A stretch of DNA of 64,000 bases from Bradyrhizobium sp. 138 (GTDB taxonomy: Bacteria > Pseudomonadota > Alphaproteobacteria > Rhizobiales > Xanthobacteraceae): NCBI RefSeq assembly GCF_023074075.1, contig NZ_JADPKT010000084.1:62001-126000 (forward strand), written 5' to 3'. Positions within the stretch are counted from its first letter, which is position 1; every line of letters starts with the position of its first letter. Below are positions 60,559 to 64,000 of the stretch, piece after piece. Below the pieces are notes generated by a model. The model saw only the letters and a program-made list of their open reading frames with translations, was not told the DNA's origin and did no database searches. The translations under genes were made by a program, and so were the position numbers.

Positions 60559-62568
60559 ATGCCGAAGTTTCGTTTGCGGATCAGGGGACGCCTGTACGCA
60601 GGCTTCATGGCCTTGGTCGTGGTTGGACTTGTGATGGCAGTGGTTGCCGTCTGGAATTTGCGGGCGGTGCAGGATCAGGTCGCAAGACAATCCGCGCTTT
60701 CGGACAGCACGGCGCGGGTCTTGGAGATATCGACCCATCTTCAGGCGATCCAGCGGGCCAATCTGCGTTACGTCTACGACGCCGATGAGTCCGCGATGAA
60801 GGAGGCGCAAGAGCGGGAAACGGCGGCGATCGAGCTGTTGCGGGTCGGCGCGAAGGGGACGCTTTCGGAGGAGCGGCGAGCGCTCTACAACGGCCTCGTC
60901 GAGGACATTGCCAAGATGCGACGCCTGCGTGACAACCTCGGAGACGCCGTCAACGAGGCGAGAACGGGCAAGGCGACGTTGCTGCCGAGCGGGGAGGAGC
61001 TGGCCGTCAAGATGGGCAAGCTGGTCGATGCGGCGCGCGCGGCCGTCGACGAAGACACCGCAGCCCTGGTCGCCGACCTCGAATCCAGGACCCTGCTTGT
61101 TCGCGTCGCAAACTGGCGTTTTCTGGCACTGCGCGACGCGCAGGGGCCTGCGAATTTCAGGGCGAGTGTGGACAGGGCAGCGCAACGGCTCGCGGCGATC
61201 GAGAAGAGCCCGCAGGCGGCCAATTTGCGAGCCACCCTTGCGCCGGTGAAGACCTCGCTCGGAATCTACAAATCGGCGTTCGAGACGACATCCGCTGCGA
61301 TGCTTCAGGCCGACGAGATCTATCACAAGAACCTCGCGCCCCTCATCGTCGACAGCATTGGCAGGCTCAAGGCCGCGGAAACGACCCTGAAGAAGGACTA
61401 TCAGGACTCGCGCAGCCAGGCCGAAGCCGTGATCGCCAGCACGACGACTGTTCAGGAGATCGCAGGCGGGCTTGCCATCGTGTTCGGCGGCATCGTCGCC
61501 TTCCTGATCGCCCGCAGCATCGTCGGTCCCCTGGCCTCGATGACGCGCGCGATGGGGCAGCTTGCCGGCGGCAATCTCGAGATCGAGATCCCCGGCCGCG
61601 GTAAGGCCGACGAGATCGGCGACATGGCCAAGGCGATCGAGGTGTTCAAGGACAACATGATCGACACCGAGCGCATGCGCGCCGAGCAGAGCGAGCTCGA
61701 GGCGCGGCAGGCGGAAGGTCGCAAGAAGGACATGGTCAGGCTCGCCGACCAGTTCGAGCAGGCGGTCGGCGAGATCGTCGACACCGTGTCGTCGGCATCG
61801 AGCCAACTCGAAGCCTCCGCCGGCACCTTGACCGCGACGGCCTCGCGCGCCCGGGACCTGTCGACCGAGGTGGCCTCCGCATCCCAGGAAGCCACCGCGA
61901 ATGTCCAGGCGGTCGCCACCGCGACCGAGGAACTGTCATCCTCGGTCGGCGAGATCGCGCGCCAGGTGCAGGAATCTGCCCGCATCGCGGTCGACGCCGT
62001 CGGTCAGGCGAGCCGAACCAACGACCGCGTCGGCGAGCTCTCCAAGGCCGCGGCCCGGATCGGCGACGTCGTCGAGCTGATCAGCACCATTGCCGGTCAG
62101 ACCAACCTCCTCGCACTCAATGCCACCATCGAGGCGGCACGTGCGGGCGATGCCGGCCGCGGCTTCGCCGTCGTCGCCACCGAGGTCAAGGCGCTCGCCG
62201 AGCAGACTGCGAAGGCGACCGGCGAGATCGGCCAGCAGATCGCGAACATCCAGGCGGCTACCGAGCAATCGGTCGGCGCCATCAGGGAGATCAGCGGCAC
62301 CATCGAGCGGTTGTCGGAGATCTCCTCTGCGGTCGCCGCTGCGGTGGAGCAGCAGGGGGCGGCCACGCAGGAGATCTCGCGTAACGTGCTGCAGGCCGCC
62401 CAGGGCACCCAGCGCGTCTCGACCAATATTGGCGACGTGCAGCGCGGGGCGTCCGAGACTGGCTCGGCCTCCTCGCAGGTGCTCTCGGCGGCGCGCTTGC
62501 TGTCGGCCGACAGCAACCGGTTGAAGCAGGAAGTTGCCAAGTTCCTGAACTCGGTCCACGCCGCCTGA
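60559..62568 (+). CDS. Methyl-accepting chemotaxis protein
   Basis: This 669-residue transmembrane chemoreceptor has a first membrane helix (about 12-32), a 265-residue periplasmic helical sensor domain without an obvious named fold, and a second membrane helix (about 302-324). A HAMP domain (about 325-375) precedes the cytoplasmic signalling hairpin, whose tip includes [26 protein letters not shown]. The tip and MCP region are canonical; the C-terminus (FLNSVHAA) lacks the NWETF-type CheR tether. ATG at 60559 (MPKFRL) is preferred. The ligand is unknown. No other che genes are near. Confidence 0.94.
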   Translation: MPKFRLRIRGRLYAGFMALVVVGLVMAVVAVWNLRAVQDQVARQSALSDSTARVLEISTHLQAIQRANLRYVYDADESAMKEAQERETAAIELLRVGAKGTLSEERRALYNGLVEDIAKMRRLRDNLGDAVNEARTGKATLLPSGEELAVKMGKLVDAARAAVDEDTAALVADLESRTLLVRVANWRFLALRDAQGPANFRASVDRAAQRLAAIEKSPQAANLRATLAPVKTSLGIYKSAFETTSAAMLQADEIYHKNLAPLIVDSIGRLKAAETTLKKDYQDSRSQAEAVIASTTTVQEIAGGLAIVFGGIVAFLIARSIVGPLASMTRAMGQLAGGNLEIEIPGRGKADEIGDMAKAIEVFKDNMIDTERMRAEQSELEARQAEGRKKDMVRLADQFEQAVGEIVDTVSSASSQLEASAGTLTATASRARDLSTEVASASQEATANVQAVATATEELSSSVGEIARQVQESARIAVDAVGQASRTNDRVGELSKAAARIGDVVELISTIAGQTNLLALNATIEAARAGDAGRGFAVVATEVKALAEQTAKATGEIGQQIANIQAATEQSVGAIREISGTIERLSEISSAVAAAVEQQGAATQEISRNVLQAAQGTQRVSTNIGDVQRGASETGSASSQVLSAARLLSADSNRLKQEVAKFLNSVHAA

Positions 62569-62579
62569 GCTGAAAAGCA

Positions 62580-62607
62580 AAGGGCCACGCGCACGCGCGT
62601 GGCCCTT
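62580..62607. terminator. Bidirectional hairpin terminator between mcp and GST genes
   Basis: AAGGGCCACGCGC (62580-62592) and GCGCGTGGCCCTT (62595-62607) pair perfectly over 13 bp, a short loop. Both genes end into it (mcp from the left, the GST gene from the right), so it most likely stops both transcripts. The flanks are A- and T-poor, so efficiency is uncertain. Confidence 0.7.
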
Positions 62608-62625
62608 CATTGTGTTGTGGCGCGA

Positions 62626-63312
62626 TCAGGCGACCTTGGTCGTCATGTGCTTGAACATGTTGGCGCGCGCCTCATCGTCCATCTCGGCCTTGAACGTGAA
62701 TTTGTCCTTCAGGGCGATCGCGCGCGCCGCTGCCGGGCGCGCCGAGATCTCGTCCACCAGCCGCTTCACGTTCGGGTATCGCGCAAAGGCGTCGTCGCCG
62801 AGCTTGAACGGCACCATCCGCGCCCAGCCCCACAACGCCATGTCGACGATCGAATAGCTGTCGCCGACCATGGTGCGGCGGCCTTCGAGGTGGCTGTCGA
62901 GAATCCTGTAGTGGCGATCGGTCTCGTACTGGTAACGGTTATGGGCGTAGTCGTGGTTCTGATCCTTCGGCGCAAAATGCTTGAAGTGCACCGCCTGGCC
63001 CGAATACGGCCCGACCCCGGTGGCGATGAACATCAGCCATGACAGCATCTCGCCGCGCGCGCTGGCCGAGGGCAGGAACTTGCCGGTCTTTTCGGCGAGG
63101 TAGAGCAGGATGGCGTTCGAATCGAACACGATCGTCCCATTGTCGTCGATCGCCGGCACCTTGGCGTTCGGATTGACCTTCAGATAGTCCGCCGTGAATT
63201 GCTCGCCCGTGCGGGTGTCGATCTTCACCGGTTCGTAGGGCAGGCCGGACTCTTCGAGATAGAGCGCGACCTTGGTCGGGTTCGGCGATCCGTTGAAATA
63301 GAATTTGAGCAT
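62626..63312 (-). CDS. Glutathione S-transferase family protein (second copy)
   Basis: The 228-residue product has a GST N-terminal domain (LKFYFNGSPNPTKVALYLEESGLPYEPVKIDT, with the catalytic Ser/Asn region near 8-12 and VPAIDDNGTIVFDSNAILLYLAEKTG with the cis-Pro and ESxA-type DSNA) and a C-terminal helical domain with YSIVDMALWGWARMV. It resembles the bacterial beta/YfcG-type group. The ATG at 63312 has GGGGAG seven bases ahead; a GTG at 63315 is less likely. Partner gene unknown; it is convergent with the chemoreceptor. Confidence 0.9.
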   Translation of the reverse strand: MLKFYFNGSPNPTKVALYLEESGLPYEPVKIDTRTGEQFTADYLKVNPNAKVPAIDDNGTIVFDSNAILLYLAEKTGKFLPSASARGEMLSWLMFIATGVGPYSGQAVHFKHFAPKDQNHDYAHNRYQYETDRHYRILDSHLEGRRTMVGDSYSIVDMALWGWARMVPFKLGDDAFARYPNVKRLVDEISARPAAARAIALKDKFTFKAEMDDEARANMFKHMTTKVA

Positions 63313-63457
63313 CACACATCTCCCCAGTGTTTCTTGCCAATGTCTCTTGCCAAGTGCGAACGCAGCGCCATCGCCGCGGGGTCGTCTTCTCTTGCCCGAA
63401 CCTCCTTAGGGAGAGCAACCGGCGAGTTTGCCGGGCGGTATCTGCGCCCTGCGCAGA

Positions 63458-63784
63458 TCAGCCGGCGTAACAAAGGCCGATCGCCGCCGTAATGACCATC
63501 GCCGCGCCGACCGCCTCCAGGCGCAGCCCGAGCCGCGTGGCGAGATGCATGTCGCCGGCCCGCGCCTTGCGCTCCGATCCGCGCGAATAGCCATGCACAA
63601 TGACGTCGTGATTGAAATTGTCGTGAGCCTCGTTGCTGCTGGCGAGCCCGACACAGATCACGAGCACGCCGAACAGCGCGAGGCCGAAGAATCCGAGCAG
63701 GGCGATCAGGAACATCGGAAACATGCCGACCAGGAAGATCGGCAGCAGCGGCACCAACAGCAATGTCTCGGACTGTCGTCGCAT
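63458..63784 (-). CDS. Small hypothetical membrane protein
   Basis: The 108-residue product has two or more hydrophobic segments: residues 8-50 (LLLVPLLPIFLVGMFPMFLIALLGFFGLALFGVLVICVG) and a C-terminal one (AVGAAMVITAAIGLCYAG). A polar His/Asn-rich loop links them (SSNEAHDNFNHDVIVHGYS). The ATG at 63784 (MRRQSE) has a plausible leader; the in-frame codon at 63844 adds 20 residues without hydrophobic or conserved features. No family recognised. Confidence 0.6.
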   Translation of the reverse strand: MRRQSETLLLVPLLPIFLVGMFPMFLIALLGFFGLALFGVLVICVGLASSNEAHDNFNHDVIVHGYSRGSERKARAGDMHLATRLGLRLEAVGAAMVITAAIGLCYAG

Positions 63785-63863
63785 GGGACTAGGCCGGCCA
63801 GGACGGGGCTGATGGGACGAATCTAATCCTGGATGTCGCCCCATTCAAGGTGCCGTAGGCGCC

Positions 63864-63954
63864 GTAGGGTGGGCAAAGCGAAGCGTGCCCACGATCTCCG
63901 TGCAATCCGGAAAGATTGGTGGGCACGGCGCAAGAGCGCCTTTGCCCACCCTAC
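63864..63954. repeat. Dispersed palindrome, GTAGGGTGGGCAAAG family (copy 2)
   Basis: GTAGGGTGGGCAAAGCG (63864) is mirrored by GCCTTTGCCCACCCTAC ending at 63954, and the inner CGTGCCCAC and GTGGGCACG arms pair too. The ends and inner arms match the copy at 35652-35739, but the middle sequence differs. Confidence 0.8.
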
Positions 63955-63977
63955 GAGGGCGGTGAGATCGGAAGCGA

Positions 63978-64000
63978 CTACTCCGCCGCCATGCCCGCGC
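63978..64000 (-). CDS. C-terminal end of an unidentified protein (window edge)
   Basis: Only the last seven codons are visible on the minus strand: a frame reading Ala-Gly-Met-Ala-Ala-Glu and TAG at 63978-63980. The short Ala/Glu end and position just past a palindromic repeat are consistent with a gene continuing past the window, but this is too little to identify it. Confidence 0.25.

Noticed and set aside
1-64000. CRISPR array, prophage, insertion sequence or integrative element
   Set aside because: No regular direct repeats with spacers, no transposase, integrase or phage structural genes. The repeats found are single palindromes between genes.
1-64000. tRNA or rRNA genes
   Set aside because: I saw no cloverleaf-type sequence with a GGTTCGAATCC-like arm in the intergenic gaps. 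A covariance scan was not possible, so a missed small RNA is not excluded.

Overview
The window looks like chromosomal DNA of a Bradyrhizobium-type alphaproteobacterium (Bradyrhizobium / Rhodopseudomonas group). The reasons are the high GC content, a bc1 operon in which cytochrome b and c1 are one fused gene (fbcFH), a fused trpE-trpG behind a leader peptide with tandem Trp codons, rhizobial small families (DUF3551, DUF4170, DUF6111, DUF1127), and many long intergenic palindromes with ends such as GTAGGGTGGGC and GTAGCCCGGATG. Most genes are core chromosomal. I saw no phage, no insertion sequence, no CRISPR array and no tRNA or rRNA gene.

Layout. 1-5.1 kb (minus): DUF1993 fragment, MltB-type lytic transglycosylase, and a two-gene polysaccharide module (HlyD-type protein plus a PilZ-containing processive GT2 synthase). 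5.3-9.7 kb: HtpX-type protease, TPR protein, a DUF3551 protein behind a perfect FNR/FixK box, a Lys-rich small protein, an exported HExxH protein and an ABM-fold protein. 9.9-13.5 kb: ScfR/RamB-type regulator divergent from isocitrate lyase, then DUF4170. 13.6-17.6 kb: assorted small genes, including a GT2 pseudogene with two internal deletions. 17.8-20.8 kb (minus): TonB-dependent receptor and DUF2946 protein behind a Zur-like operator, probably zinc acquisition. 20.9-27.8 kb (minus): four overlapping genes, MoxR ATPase / DUF58 / DUF4159 / large membrane protein. 28.0-31.6 kb (plus): DUF1285, CoA pyrophosphatase, DUF6111, CCA-adding enzyme and TSUP transporter as a tight operon. 31.7-33.6 kb: small proteins. 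34.0-36.9 kb (minus): HAD, hemF, queE, trmL.

37.1-39.8 kb: Rieske protein and fused cytochrome b/c1, closed by a strong terminator. 40.1-40.9 kb: dienelactone hydrolase and a small antitoxin-like ORF. 41.0-43.9 kb: trpL, trpE(G), apt. 43.9-45.8 kb (minus): GIY-YIG protein and two ParA-like ATPases, one lacking the usual signature lysine. 46.1-47.9 kb: lemA and an M48 protease. 48.0-54.0 kb (minus): Rsm22-type methyltransferase, SMC, DsbA-like protein and DUF721, a chromosome-maintenance neighbourhood next to mutY, with a higBA toxin-antitoxin pair lodged between DUF721 and mutY. 55.9-63.8 kb: thioesterase, FAD monooxygenase, two GSTs, a LysR regulator divergent from an NTF2-like protein, DUF1127, a methyl-accepting chemotaxis protein and a small membrane protein.

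The items most worth a second look are the ParA-like pair, the c-di-GMP-linked glycan synthase module, the Zur-type receptor operon, the FixK box at 7214, the trp leader, the doubly deleted glycosyltransferase and several strong unexplained palindromes.
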